64,000 bases of DNA from Sebastes aleutianus (GCA_916700875.1 CAKAKS010000066.1:13053861-13117860); one strand, 5' to 3'. Positions 47,485 through 60,438 are shown, counted from the stretch's first letter. Notes: generated by a model from the sequence alone, not told the origin. Translations and numbers: made by a program.

Positions 47485-47933
47485 CTGCTGGTTGTAGCTT
47501 AATGAGCAGAATGGTGTCCACCTTCTCTGTTGGCGAGAAAGCAAATAAGCTTATCTCCCAAAATATGGAACTATTCCTATATAAGAGTTGTAGTTTAGTT
47601 AGCGTAGTAAATACTAAACCATGTTGTGTGTCATTTTCTGCAGTTTCAGCAGCACACATCCTAATAACCTTGGCATTGGAAGAGAGAAATTACAGGCAAA
47701 TTATGTCCCGCAAATTAAAAGCCCATTATGTTCCATTCAGGTCCACTCGGTGCGTCGAGAGCGCGTCTGCTTTGACATCTCGCACCAGCTGAACCTCAGA
47801 TATCAACATTTAGCTGAGACTCTATTAAGGTGGTAAATGAGCCTCAGACAGATATTTGAAGTAGTTCAGAGTTTTAATTGAATGAGCCGGGATATCAGAG
47901 AAGTAATGTCACGCTCTCTTTCACTCACACAGC

Positions 47934-47969
<36 letters not shown>

Positions 47970-49650
47970 CACACACAGTCTAGCTATCTTATTCCTTCTG
48001 TTGCTTTATTTTCAAAGCATGAAAACCGCTTTGAAAGACATGGAGACTTTCTGTATGATAAAACAATCCACAGCAGCGCAGTCTGTTCCCTTCAAGACTG
48101 CACAGAAGCACTTTTGATGTGGCTCTGTATTCTGCGTGGAGAAATAAGAATCTCAGCAGAGTTACGTTCTGCATCAACTTGTATGTAGATGTAAAAACCT
48201 TTTGCAAAAAAACTAAAACAAAAAACAGCATCTCTTCAGCTTCAAATGCAAACTTTTGCCTTGCCAGCACAAAATGCAGCCATGGTAACTGCTGAGAGCG
48301 GTGCAACATTTGCTTAAGTGTTCTCAGTGGGAAGATAATCAGTGTGGTCCTGTGTTACACCAAAGGGTAGAGTATGGCTTATTTTGTATTCCCTGCTTGT
48401 TCTGGACTGTGCTTTGATAGAAGCAGCCATCAAACGCTATACATTTTCGTCACTGCGTGCTAAAAGGATGACACAATATCTGTGAAAACTTGGACGTGCT
48501 TGTTGTGTTCAACATACTAGCTGCTATGTTACTGTATGAGGGGCCTGTTCAAGTTATTTGTAGTGAGTTCCAGTAGCATAAAGTGCTTGGATCAGTGCTA
48601 ACGTTGGCTCTGTTCCCTCCAAACCAGCATCAGCCAGCCCCTGCTGAGTGGAGGCAGCAGAAATTGATGGCGCTACAGTGGTGTCTGTCCTGAGAATCAC
48701 ACACACACACACACATTTTACACTGCTCTGTCTGGCGGTCTCCGGGTTTATGTTGTCACCTTTTGTGGCAGGAAGCATAAAATTATGTTGGCCTTTCATA
48801 CAGTTCTAATTTGACCTGAGATGGCGTGTTTTCTGTTGTTTGTTGAATACAGAAATTAAATAATATCTTCAGTAATTAACCTCACTGCTGGTAAAAATTG
48901 GTGCAGGGAATTAGATCTGGGAAAGCCCGTCGCGACTGTTGCTGAGGCACTAAGACATTAGTCCAGCCTCTCTTTGTCTCCCATCCACTCGCCTGTTTAG
49001 GACCCTTCTGAGTCAATTTCTCCAAAGCAAAAAGCTAAATTGGAGTTCTTTTTGTGTCCTGCTGAATACTCAAATTGGAGTCCAGGGTGATAGAAACGGA
49101 GAGTCCAGTGATTGACAGGTTGGAGTGTTGTTTTTCAGCTGTTTATCCTCTCCCCTGTGCACAGGAATCAAAGTCCTGACAGCTCCTCTCTGATCCCTGG
49201 ATGAGGACCAGCGAGCATATTGACAATCAAGCCTTGTGCAGCAGCAGCCAGCTACTCCAGGCTGTTGTTTATATGCTAATGCCGGACTCCGCCGCTCCCG
49301 CACGACGACTCACTTTCTGTCACGCTGTCGGTCGTGCACAGCAGACTTCATATTAATCTTAACTCCTATTCAGTTTGACAAAAACGTCACCTGTCTCATG
49401 CAGGAAAGGTCCGCTGATTACAAAATTTACCTCACCGTAGCTTCTGGGGAGCCACAGGCCGAAACAAAATTAGTTTCAGATTTGCAGTGCTCATTTACCC
49501 TGGAGTTATACGGCTCTCTGCTGTAAAAATAAGTAATTTGTTCCCAATTGAGCCTCAGTGGGGACGCCTCCTCATTTGTGACCACCGTGTCTGTGAGTGT
49601 ACGTGAAAGTTTGTGTGTAGATTTTCTGAAATACTCCTGAGAACGTTTTA
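47485..49650. other. Non-coding stretch with (CA)n tracts
   Basis: (CA)n at 47933-47977 and 48698-48716. An open segment 47749-47832 looks faintly protein-like but its acceptor is poor. Nothing was accepted. Confidence 0.4.
47933..47977. repeat. (CA)n microsatellite
   Basis: About 22 CA units with one CG interruption. Confidence 0.97.
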
Positions 49651-50400
49651 ACCTGACCCGTCAGATGGTTTGTTTCACAGCACCATCTGAGAAGCCGTCA
49701 TTGGAAACTGTTTGGAAAAGGGCAGGCTCTTTCAAAAAATACTTGGCAGGTGATTGGATGAACCATCTGTCAATCAAACTAACAAATGTAAGAAACTTCT
49801 TCCAATGAAGAAATACTCTCCAGTTCTGATATCCCTGATGCTATTGCAGCATCTAGCATCTGGATACAGCATTGGTGGCGGGCTCCCATTCATTCCTATG
49901 AGAGTTTCTCAGTGGCGCATGAAGCCAAAATGGCTCGACTGCCGAGTGCTAAAGTACCTGGATCTTCCGGCGATCTTCCGTATCCATTTGGCGCCCATAG
50001 AGCAGGCGCACTGGCGTTTCCTTTCACCCTGCCTCCCAGCCCTCAGTCTGGGGCTGGAGGAAGGGAAATAACTCTGGATTCAGCTATTAGTGACTTAGAT
50101 TTTACAACTTTTAGGATCTAATTTGTGCTTGGAAGTTGATTTACCTAAGATTATCCGCTGAGTTACAGACGTCTCTTTCCCAATGTAAGTCTATGGGAAA
50201 AAGTGTTTCTTTTGCCCAATGGCATCACGTGACAGACACGGAAGTTGTAATTCCACCGCTACGAAAATTTGCCTTAAACCCGTGATTTGGCTCGCTGGAC
50301 ACAAAGGCATTACTTGAAGCCCGACGAGATGGATTTTTGTCTGACATTTGATCCCGCGATTCTGGCGTGATCTCGAGACATTGCGAGAATCCAGCTGCCG
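49650..50400 (-). repeat. Interspersed repeat family C (inverted partner of 24060-24770)
   Basis: Reverse-complement matches to 24060-24770 in at least three blocks in collinear reversed order, with unrelated-looking sequence in the middle (about 49880-50200). Confidence 0.72.
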
Positions 50401-52008
50401 TGCAAGGTTATGTACTGTACGTTTTGCTCCATTAACTAAATTCCCTGAGCATTTTTTTTTTTTGCTTAAAAATATCAAATAATTTGAAGTGCTATAAAGG
50501 GTACTTTGATATATAGAATTATTTTTTAGCCATGCTAGGGTCATGGTTCTATGAATGGCAATGTTGGCAACGTCAGTCGGACACTTTAGTCCAGGCAGAA
50601 ATATCTCAGCAGCTACTTGATGGATTGCAATGGAATTTGGTGATCCCATGACTGGGACTATGATTTCTATCATCAGGTCAAATTTTCAACAATACAAATA
50701 TGCTATGTAAACATATAATGCTGTTCAATTAATCAATTCATGTTTTTTAAAATGTCCTTGATGGCACAATGAAATACTCTCACACATACATACATACAAG
50801 CTCTGGCACTTTGTGTGTCTGTTTGTTGTGTCTCGTCTTTTTTATTGACCTCGCTGTCTGTTCTGTTTTCCTATGCCTCCCCTACAGATTGTATTGCAAA
50901 CATTATGATAATAATAGAGCTGAATCGAATTTGTCTGTATCCAGTGCTGGAATTATTTAGTTTCTCCATCTGTATGATTTGGCACTTGGATGCCGTAAAG
51001 AACGAGTCCTTGCTCAGGTAATGACCAGTAATTGAGTGTCCTGTAAATTGGCAGTGATGGTTAGAGAATATGCCCCAGATGGGAGGCAAAAGGCGTCTGT
51101 TTCTGCCGCGATTGTGCCAGTACTCCTGCGGGGTGAGAACCTCACTCTTTATCTCCTCCTGGGCACCACCTGTCTCCCATTACTGGACACAGGATCTCTT
51201 CACCCGCACCCCTAATGTGAAAACTCCTCACATCAGAGTCTGTCTGCTTCTTTGCTGAGGCCAAAAGCCAAGTCTGACACCTCATAATAATCAATTCACA
51301 GACGGGCAGCCTCTCTAACTCGCACGTTTTACAAGCAGATGATCCTCCACACCAGACCACGTACGACCTTCCTCTCCGTTTTCCTTTCTCCGGCATGAAA
51401 GACCCATTAATGGACACTGCTGTGGGGCCAGGCTGACAGCAGCTCTTGGCACGCATTGAAGATTGGGTTGAGGGGGGGGATGTTTTTACCTGGTGCTAAA
51501 GGTTCAAGTTAGGAAAAACAAGGATCTGCTCAGTCTCCGCCTGAATTAAATGGAAACAATCCAGTGTCAAAACATGCCAGCTCTTGACTGTTTACAGCAA
51601 AATATATTTTGCCAACATTAAGTTTGTTCCCCTTTTGGCAAAAGGATATAAAAGTTAAGGTGTGCTCATTATATTGGTTTTGCAATCTGGAGAGCAAACT
51701 AATTGGTCGCCAGCTGTTGAAATGTAGTTAATGAATGGAGAGGCAGTGGAGAGCTGTTCCCTGCATCCAGTACAGCTCCTCCCTGCAGGATGGAGCAGCA
51801 TATGTCTGCGGCTCTGGCCGAGGATCAAAGCGGGAGACAGGCCACCTCAGCTGGTGACAGCCCCATCGCCTATAACAGCCCGATCTCTCACTGTGTGGGG
51901 CAGGAAGACGGCTAAATTAGCAGCAGCTACTGTAGAATTAGCGTTTGATAAGAGTTTGTCATTACATTCTGTTGAATTTTGAGCCTAGACTGAGGCAAAG
52001 AAAGGAGA
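50400..52008. other. Non-coding stretch, one doubtful exon-like segment
   Basis: 50888-51019 has an excellent acceptor (cctatgcctcccctacag) and CTCAG|GTAATG donor with one open frame, but the translation is hydrophobic with no recognised family. It was not annotated as a gene. Confidence 0.4.
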
Positions 52009-52009
52009 C

Positions 52010-53078
52010 GTATCATAGACTGTATTTATAGATGGGCGACGCATCTCCACTTACTCCCACTGTACAAAAGTGAAGCCAAAATATCCCGGATACTGGAGCT
52101 GCCATCTTGAGTTTTTGATGTCATTTGGAGCCAGAGTCTTTGCAGCAGTGATCAGGTCAAAGAACGTATCTTGCCAAGAAGTGAAAGTCAATTGTTCGTT
52201 TCGTTGCAACATCAGCGCCCAGCAGCAAAGCTAAGCTTCTGCCATTTTCAGCTGAAAGCGACTACCGGACGCCAGTAAAACGTCTGCCTTAAAAGTGCCG
52301 TACAAGAGTAAAACAAAATAATTTCTACTCTATTGTCATATTCTACCGAAATGTCCTGTGGCGAACAATAAAATATTAGAAATATAATAAGCGTTTTCAG
52401 TCCATTTTTTACAACGGCTGTTGTAAAAAAACTAAAAAACACCGGAGTTTCGTCTCTCTGCTTCTATACTCTTTGATCGGGGGAGCTGGTATCAAGGTCC
52501 CGCGGTATCAAGGTCCCGCCCACACACCTGCACGAGCCAATCACGAGCTGAGCACGGCCACAGCTTGCTAGCGTGAGCCACCTAGCTGTTACAATGTTAC
52601 AATGGTAGCTGTTTGGCTAGAAAGACACAACAACTAACCCTAATATCTCTATAACTACATTTATGATCAAACTGACACATTCTGTTACACAGACTCGTGA
52701 TGGTTACGGAAAGTTAAAGTTACATCTCCTCTCTTGTACAATTCCTGAGCTTCTGGTTGCACCACTACTTCCCTCAGAGCAGCTGTCAATCACAGCTGTC
52801 AATCATGACGTGTCACCCCCTTTTTATAGAATCAACTAATTTAAACCAAACTTCTCCGAAGAACGAACAATTGAACATACATTAGCGTGATAAGAACGAC
52901 CTAAAATTACCTGATGATGATCTTTGGAAAAAATTTATCTGACGTGTACTTTTGACTTTTGACTTGGAGGCGGGATAAATGACCTATACTGCAGCCAGCC
53001 AGCAGGGGGCGACTGAGATGTTTTGGCTTCATTTTTGGGGAGCTGTCATGTCGTTCATCTTTATATACAGTCTATGGG
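52010..53078. mobile_element. Inverted-repeat element of about 1.07 kb
   Basis: The left end atagactgtatttatagatg and the right end ctttatatacagtctatgg are inverted repeats, and the similarity extends inward: agtgaagccaaaatatccc at the left, and ttttggcttcatttttgggg at the right. No transposase frame found. This is a repeat end type common in fish, from memory. Confidence 0.78.
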
Positions 53079-53079
53079 A

Positions 53080-54146
53080 TGTACCATCAGAGCTTGTGCT
53101 GGTTAGTGCAGACTGTGTATCAAAGTCTGCTGCACTAATGCTATGAATCACAACAGCATCAACACAGAGGTGTTATTGCTGTCTGATACAGTAGAGCACA
53201 GGTGGTAATCCAGTGCGTGAAAGAAGGAGTCCCTGTTCTCCTCAATCATTTTGTAAATTACAGGTGCAGATGAAATGATTGGACATAATTCTCACAGCTG
53301 AAACAGTCCCATTCGTGCCAAAGGCTGCCCCAGTTTGGATCTGAAGGATCACTGTATACACCTCATAATTATCCATCTTAGTCTACCTTGACATTTCATA
53401 GGTCAGTGATTTTGCATTACCAGAGACATCGGGATAACACTGGATCAGAACAAATAGGACAGCATGTAATATTTTGTGTTGTAATCAGCTTATCTGGTTG
53501 GGGCCCAAGTGTGCAGACAAACAGGCAGCCATGTTCGATGTGAATTAATTTGATCATGGCAGGTTTGTGAGATTCTCTTTCTCTGTTGGCTTCTGGCTGA
53601 GAGGGGCGCAGATGTGAGAGCACAACTCCCCGCAGACAGGGAGTGAGTGATTCTGGCAAAGTAGACAGCATGACGGGAAAGATGGCTGCTCCTTTTACTT
53701 GTTTTTTCTCCTAGACCTTTTTTTTTTTTTTTACCAAGACATGGCTGTTTCTGATATGTCTGGTTGAGCTTGTAATCTGTCTGTAATTTATATGGAATGC
53801 TGTGTTATGAAATATTGTTTTATTTATAGTGCATATCCAGTTCGACAGCAGGAAATATGACTTTAAATGCCTGCAGGGCAGCATTACACAATCATTGCAG
53901 TCCAGACACATGTGGCCAGATCATATATTTATGATAACATATTGTAGAGCAATGTACTTAAGAAAGTGTTTAACATTGGATCTATATTATTTATTCACAT
54001 ATTTGAAATTTAAATATAGCATATAGTGATTGTTACCTCTGACAATAGTGTGCAACACATATTAAGCATACTATACAGATACTAAAAGCTTATTTATTTC
54101 ATACACATTTTAACGTAATAATTTCACCTAATAAAATTACATTGTG
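53080..54146. other. Non-coding stretch, nothing specific
   Basis: AT-rich, with a poly-T run at 53719-53732. No exon recognised. Confidence 0.4.
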
Positions 54147-54150
54147 TTAA

Positions 54151-54680
54151 AGAGGACCTTTTATGCTTTTGTGCTATTTCCCTTTCCTGTAGGGTGTTAT
54201 ATCGTTTTTTCTTCATGTTTTTTGTGCAAATGTCTGCAAAGTTACAAAGCCCAAAGTCCACACCAAAGGGAGTTACTCTCCCCTACAGAAACACTGCTCC
54301 TTAACTGCCTGAAATGCCTTCTTGAAGTCCTGCCTTTTCTTCTGTAACGTGGTGATGTCACCAAGTAATACATTTGCATAATACCTGCCTAGCGGCCAGT
54401 TTGGCACGACTTCCAACAAAGCTAGTTAGAGCGAAGCTGGAGCGGAGTCCGAAGAGTTTGGTTGGGCTGACCAATCAGAGCAGACAGGGCTTTTCAGGAG
54501 GGGTTGGGGAGGGGGCAGGAGCTCAAACAGAGCGTTTCAGACAGCAGGTGAAAAGAGGTGCTGCAGCACAGCGCGTATGAGGAAAATAAAGCGTTTTTTT
54601 AACTTTAAAGCATGTGAACATGTTCTAGTAGAAACCCAAAATACAAGTATGCACCTGAAAATGAGCACAATAAGTCTCCT
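54151..54680 (+). mobile_element. TTAA-flanked inverted-repeat element (MITE), copy 2
   Basis: Flanked by TTAA at 54147-54150 and 54681-54684. Starts agaggaccttttatgctttt and ends gcacaataagtctcct. Collinear with 5156-5658 along its length (acaaagcccaaagtccacac, aactgcctgaa, gaccaatcagagcaga). No coding capacity. Confidence 0.86.
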
Positions 54681-54689
54681 TTAATGCCA

Positions 54690-55878
54690 AGTAATGCTCT
54701 TTGTGCCTGAATCTGTGGCCAACAGGCTGCTAAAAAGATTGAACCGAGGCCTGTACTGTTGCTAATGTGTTAGCTGCGCCACACAAGAACCTTGACTTCC
54801 TGTGTGTACAGATGCATCGTATTAGTGGATCTTGATTCATGGTTCATTTTGTTCTCCCGTGTTTGCTCCCCTGCTCAGTTTCCAATGTTGACACTGCCTC
54901 CTGAGGGTTGAACACTCTGTCTGGACCGCTCAGAGAACAGTCCATCATCTCAGTGGCTCATCTACCTGCACGGCTACTGGCCACTCTAATGAGAAACACT
55001 GGATTCAGTGTTGCATATTTACACACAGGCCATCTGGGTGCCTCAACTCCTCCAACCAAGTGATGCTATATACATCTCTTGTAATGGCTTTCAGCATGTT
55101 GTCTTTTGACAGTGAAATATTACAGTACACATTTTGACCTTCAATTGACGGTCTGCAGCAACACTGAAAACCTAATGTGAATGCAAGCTGAGCCTAGTTC
55201 TGGAGCTGTCCGTGGGTGCTGCCCACCATCTTCTTCTGAAATTGGGCGTTGGATAATTATTTTGGCCACCACGGCATTCATTTCTGTAAATTGCTTGCTG
55301 GGTTGTTTATATTTTGAAATATCAGTCCCAACAGGATCTCACAGCTCTTATTGTGAATCTGGCCAAAAGTGATTGATTTCGTAGGGACTGTTAAAAGAAA
55401 ATTGGGATGCAATTTGCAGCTTTTTCTGTCAGAAAGAAATTGCAAGGAAAAAAATAGGGTATGTTTTTAGTAACACTTGTTTGTGGCGAGAGAGCTCTGT
55501 CTGAGAAAGCACTTTAGTTTGAGCATTGGTTTTATTTATTTATTTATTTTTTTCCCGGAATATATAGTAGTGTAGTAGTACATGACAAATGGCTTTAAAT
55601 TGGGAACAAAAATAGAGTCATTCTTCCATTTTTACCCGTTTTTCCCAACATGTGCAGCACTTGCAAATATTCAGGGGATTGGTTGAATTTGCAATAATTT
55701 TCTCCCTTGATCAAAAATTCCTGGAGAGACTGAAATATAGATGCTTGGGTGCCCTCCTGGCATGTATTGCTCCTGGTTTCCAGCATGTGACTAAGCTAGC
55801 TGTGAAGCTCTATAGATCTCTGCACTATTATCAAGCACCGTGTTCTGCAGTCTCTAATGAAAAGGAATAACACAGGAT
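54690..55878. other. Non-coding stretch, nothing specific
   Basis: No exon, RNA gene or complete repeat recognised. Confidence 0.4.
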
Positions 55879-55879
55879 T

Positions 55880-56660
55880 AAGGGGATAACTCTGGTGTTT
55901 TGAAGTGGGGTTGTATAAGGTAGTTATCCATAGTCAGTGTATCGGCGTCGGCACACCCCCAGTTTTGAGAAACAGACAGGAGTTAAAGCACGGAAGCATT
56001 GTACTGCTGTGGACGGGGCCGACAGCAAAACGTGATTTATACACCTAAAAAAAACAATATTAGTTAAAGTGTACGTTATATTTAGAATATTTTCGTAGCC
56101 GTTGTATCCATCTATGCTCTCGCCAAATCCACAAGACTCCATTGAAAAAAACTTATAATTTAACCTCACAGAACACGGGAGTTACTGCTGGTCTACAGCT
56201 GCCACGATTGGTTAGTTTATCTGTGTGACTTTGGTGAATCCGAACTAATCAAAGTCACACAATAACACAAACAAACTAACAGATCGAGGCAGCGATAGAC
56301 CAACAACTCCCGTGTTCTGTGAGGTAAAATTACTGTTTTTTTCAATGAAGTCTGGTTGCTTTGGGGAGAGCATAACGGCTTCAGTTCCCTGTTGGACACA
56401 TAGACTGTATAGCTGTCTCACAGCATGGTAAACCGGTGGAAATATTCTAAATATAGCGTACACTTAAACTGATATCGATTTGTTTTTTAGGTGGGTCTTT
56501 CTTTTAGGTGGTTAAAATACATTTTGCTGCCCTTCCACAGCAGTACATTGCTTTGCTGTCTGTTTCTCCAAACTGCATGCCAACCATCATCTACTGTAGG
56601 TAATACACTGACTATGGACAAGTACCTCATACAACCCCAAAACACTTGAACTATCCCTTC
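55880..56660. mobile_element. Foldback element with about 55-bp terminal inverted repeats
   Basis: The left end (aaggggataactctggtgtt, through ttatccatagtcagtgta) is the complement of the right end (tacactgactatggacaagt, through ctatccctt) with a few changes. A second pair of inverted blocks lies inside: cacagaacacgggagttact (about 56167) and actcccgtgttctgtgaggt (about 56307). A left flanking TTAA is at 55878-55881; the right one is degraded. Confidence 0.8.
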
Positions 56661-56661
56661 A

Positions 56662-57590
56662 GCAACCCACCGCCTCATCTTTGTGGCGCAGGGAGTCAAT
56701 CCCCAAAGTTTACAGTCCATACAGATAAAACAACTTCCTGTAGTTTCCCACGCACACATCACCCAGCACTGTGTACTGGTGTGGTTGATGTTTGGGTGAG
56801 TTTTCTCTAGACAACAGTCACAATAAAAAGCTGCAGAGGTGGAGCGTGTTTACGAGAACCGTCTTTTTGTTACGAGGCGTTTACTGCGCTGCCACGAGAG
56901 ATGAAGGTTACCATGTGAACCGAATGACAGTCTGCAGAAGCTCGGCCAGCAAATCCAGCTGGGGATGAGTAAGCCTCCGTGTCTGTCTGAGTGGGCAGTA
57001 GGCCTCCAGCATTTGCTTGGTTGCAGCAGTAATCATCAGATGTTCTCTGTGGACCTTTAGTCAGCAAAATGGCTTCAGCTGCCAAAATAAAACCTGTTTA
57101 TTCTCCGATCATACAGTAGTTTCTCTATACGACGGTGCCTTATTGAATCCAGCATTGTCATGAATAGATATCACGGCACTACACAGCACCCTCCCTTTAT
57201 CTCGGTAGGAGTCTGTTGTGGCAGCATGAGTCATTGTTTAGTTTCCATTAAGGTAAAAGTCTCATCTGACATCTTTGTGTTCATGCAGTGGGATTATCAG
57301 ATTTATAGTCCTCTCCCTGGAGCCTCTCACACACACACTGAGCCTGCTCTTTCAAATTAGCCTCCTATTCCAACAACCTCACATTTTCCTTTAGATCCTA
57401 GTTTTTGTTCTGCTCCTTTCATCACACCTTTTTATTATACAGACCTGTGATAATAGCAGAATAGTTCCTCTTTCTGTTTTTTTCTTCTTCATTCATTATC
57501 ATTCATTCTCTTCTCCCCTGCCATTCTTCTTTTTTCCTTCTCCGCCCTCTGTGCTCTTCAGTAGTAGCACGTTAGACTCACAAGTCATCA
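56662..57590. other. Non-coding stretch upstream of a start-like region
   Basis: Nothing coding recognised. Confidence 0.4.
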
Positions 57591-57807
57591 GCAGGCAGGC
57601 AGTGTAGCGTTCGGTGGCTCAGAGAGGTCAGACCCCGGTGATAGTGGCAGCTTCATTTCTGATTCTGCAGCGCGCCGATGCCTGTGGATCCTGGTGGTGG
57701 GGAGATAGAGTGTGAAAGAGAAAAAAAAAGAGAGAGAGAGAGAGGGAGAAAGACGGAGCGGAAGTGGAATCCAGACTAGGCTACTCCTTTTTTTTTGCCG
57801 CTGCTGC

Positions 57808-57892
57808 ATGATGTTTAATATGCCTGATAGAGGACGCCTCGCTGAGGTCTTATACCCGGGACAAAATGCTGCAGAGCTGAGGAGCTTAGACG
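57808..57892 (+). CDS. Candidate alternative first coding exon of an unrecognised plus-strand gene
   Basis: A locally purine-rich, start-like leader (about 57560-57807) is followed by ATG at 57808. The frame reads MMFNMPDRGRLAEVLYPGQN followed by AAELRSLD and ends phase 1 at GACG|GTAAAT (57893). The translation is ordinary in composition and lacks low-complexity runs. No family is recognised. It could be an alternative 5' exon of the same large gene proposed for 11769 and 27487 (rimbp2-type by synteny), an independent small gene with 59239-59345, or chance. The donor is only moderate. Confidence 0.25.
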
Positions 57893-57899
57893 GTAAATC

Positions 57900-58941
57900 C
57901 TGCCTCCATCCCATTTTTCATTTTGCCCATTCTCCCGTTTTTTTTTCATTTGCATTCATATCTAGGCCTCGCCACTTTTTACGTATCTCTCTCTCATGCT
58001 TTCATTCACTATCACTCTGTTTCCCCCCCCTCACCTCACTCTTTACCCTTTCCTCTCTGCGTGTATTTGTGGAGGAATGTACTTGTTGACCTCTGGGATT
58101 TACACTTGTTTTTCCTGCAAACGTGTGATTCAGCTGTCAGTCTGCGTGTTGCTGTGCATACACGCTGCATGCACTCAAACATACACACAGATTCACGCTC
58201 GCAGGCGGCAGGAGAGTACAGTATTAGCGGAGTGCGAGCATCTGTGCCTGCGCACACAGCAGACCTAAGCTGTGGGGGGTTATGTAACTTACTCTGCCAT
58301 TTCAAATGATTTGAAATCGCAAGTGCTCGCTGTGCTGCACTAGATTACTGTGTGTCTGGGCCAACAGTATGTGCAGTATAGCTGTATCCTACATGATGCT
58401 AAGTGGAGCTGGTAACAGAGGGGAATCCTCTCTTAAAGACCCTGACAACATTGGAAGTCTTTCCTCCAGCCTCCTTAATGGCCTGTCCTTTGGCTGCGGC
58501 TCGGCTGGAGAAAAGAAACATAATAACAAGAAAAAAAGTGTCTCGGGACAATATATATATCTCAGGGAGCACCGCTGACATTTTGAGAGGCAACAAATTA
58601 GCTGTAAAGCTACACTATGTGCCACAGTTAGAGGGTGATGTACTGTTTGGTTCTGAGCATAACTACACCCTGTAAAAAGTCAAGTGCTTTTTCTTTCCAT
58701 CAGTTTTTATTATAATGTAGCTCAGCTGAGTTGTAGCTCACTGTGTGCCTGCGTATTTCTTAAAGAAGGCTGCTTTAAAGAGGAGACTCCTGTCTGTATT
58801 TGATATCTCCATCAGATATCTGCTGTTCGCGTAGAATCGACCCCTGGTAGAAAACGTTAGCAGTTTTTTTTTTCTTGCTCAGCCATAGGCAGGATTATTA
58901 CCCATCATTACGCATCATGCATATTCAACACAACAAGGGAT

Positions 58942-58976
<35 letters not shown>

Positions 58977-59230
58977 ATGAGGTTACCCTGCTCGCCAGAG
59001 ATTATACACAGAGCTTTCCCAACTACAAAAGATCAGAAGACCGAACGCTGAGAATAGGATGGGGAAAGCCTTCCCTGTTAATTAGTCATTGCAGAGATGA
59101 TACTGTAGCATGTGCACCTCATTTCATCAAGATGTTGGCGTGCATTGAACTCACAGTGGAGAGTTAGCAGCAGCATCAAAAATAGTTGAAGTGAACCTGA
59201 GACGGTATCTACCCCACATGCTGCTGCTGT
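57900..59230. other. Non-coding stretch with a (GA)n tract
   Basis: (GA)n of about 15 units at 58945-58974. Open frames near 57923-58309 overlap on both strands in T/C-rich sequence and are not convincing. Confidence 0.4.
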
Positions 59231-59238
59231 TGTCCCAG

Positions 59239-59345
59239 GGGAGCTCTCCATGGTGCTGAACACCAAGACGGACGTGTTCAGGGCTCCCACAGCTGAGGCT
59301 CTGAGGTTCCAGTTGCTTTCTTTTGCAAAACGTTTTGCTAACTGA
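59239..59345 (+). CDS. Candidate terminal exon, phase-compatible with 57808-57892
   Basis: The acceptor tgctgttgtcccag ends at 59238. With one base carried over from 57892 the frame reads GELSMVLNTKTDVFRAPTAE then ALRFQLLSFAKRFAN and TGA at 59343-59345. Joined to 57808-57892 it would make a 64-residue protein of no recognised family. No donor is evident before the stop; an AATAAA at 59518-59523 could be its poly(A) signal. Phase agreement alone has a one-in-three chance of arising by accident. Confidence 0.2.
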
Positions 59346-59714
59346 TTTAGTGCAAGTATAGTAAATAATGATTAGTAGTCAAGCCAGAGCTTCAGGTGTG
59401 TTTTGTGAGCTTATTTTTAAAAGGTAAACACAAGTGTGGAATAGAAACTTGAAGCAAATAGCCACTTGTGGAGGTATATATTTGTAGCAAGGATGTCACA
59501 AGTAAGGGATAATGTATAATAAAATAATGATAAAGTATGTAATCCCCAATAGGGGGATGCCACGTGGAGGGGTCTCTCATCGCCCTGAAGGGGATTCTTT
59601 CACAACAATGACCTGCTAGCTGTACATTATCCTGCTTATTACACAGCTACTAACTTAAGAAATCAATAATTTGACACAAAAACGGTCTGCCAGAGTACGA
59701 CATCAGAACTGCGC

Positions 59715-59774
59715 CCATAGTAACGGTCTGCTATACATAGCAACGGTCTGCTATACATAGCAACGGTCTGTTAC
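59715..59774. repeat. 20-bp tandem repeat, three copies
   Basis: Three adjacent units of catagcaacggtctgctata (first unit with T for C, last one diverging at the end). Confidence 0.9.
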
Positions 59775-60436
59775 TGTATAAAGAAATTACAGACCGCAGA
59801 ATGCCGTGATTGACCAATCAGAATCGAGTATTCAACACAGCCGTGTAATAAGAACCGATAATTCGCTACCAAGTCGATGCCAAGATTCTGAAAACATGAC
59901 GGTACTCATTCTCCTCATATTTGAAAAGCTGGAAACTAAGAATATTTGGCATTTTTGTTGGTTGATTTATGTTCTGTTTATTGGCTCATTGATTAATTAC
60001 CAAATATTGTCAGATTCTGTAAAAAAAATGAATAGAGTTTTACTTCTGTTCTTGACCTAAAACCAAAACCTAACCTTCTTTGGAGACAAATTTGTCAAGA
60101 AAATTGATTTTCAAAGATGTTCTGCCGTACAACAGAGTGTGAAATTCCTGCTGCTTATACTGTAGTACATAAGAGACACGGAGGTAGAATAGATGGCTCT
60201 GGGTGCACCTCTCTTGTGCGTGCATTTGCATTAGTGCCACTGAGGCACGAATGCTGGAACCAGCCTAAGGGGATGGTCTTACTCATCTGTCTTCATCTGC
60301 TGTGCAGTAAACGCCTCTTCACTTATACAGGAGCTCATTACTCACAATGGCAGCCATTTGAATCTTTTATCAGAGGGATTTTTAATTGAACATTGGCAAA
60401 TGTGCTCCAAACAAATGGGCCTCAGCAAGCCTGAGA

Positions 60437-60438
<2 letters not shown>

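Noticed and set aside
47749..47832. Open segment VHSVRRERVCFDISHQLNLR
   Set aside because: No pyrimidine tract before the putative acceptor and a poor donor context (AAG|GTGGTA); more likely non-coding.
50888..51019. Exon-like segment with an excellent acceptor and CTCAG|GTAATG donor
   Set aside because: The only open frame is hydrophobic and unlike any family I know; two other frames stop early. Insufficient support.
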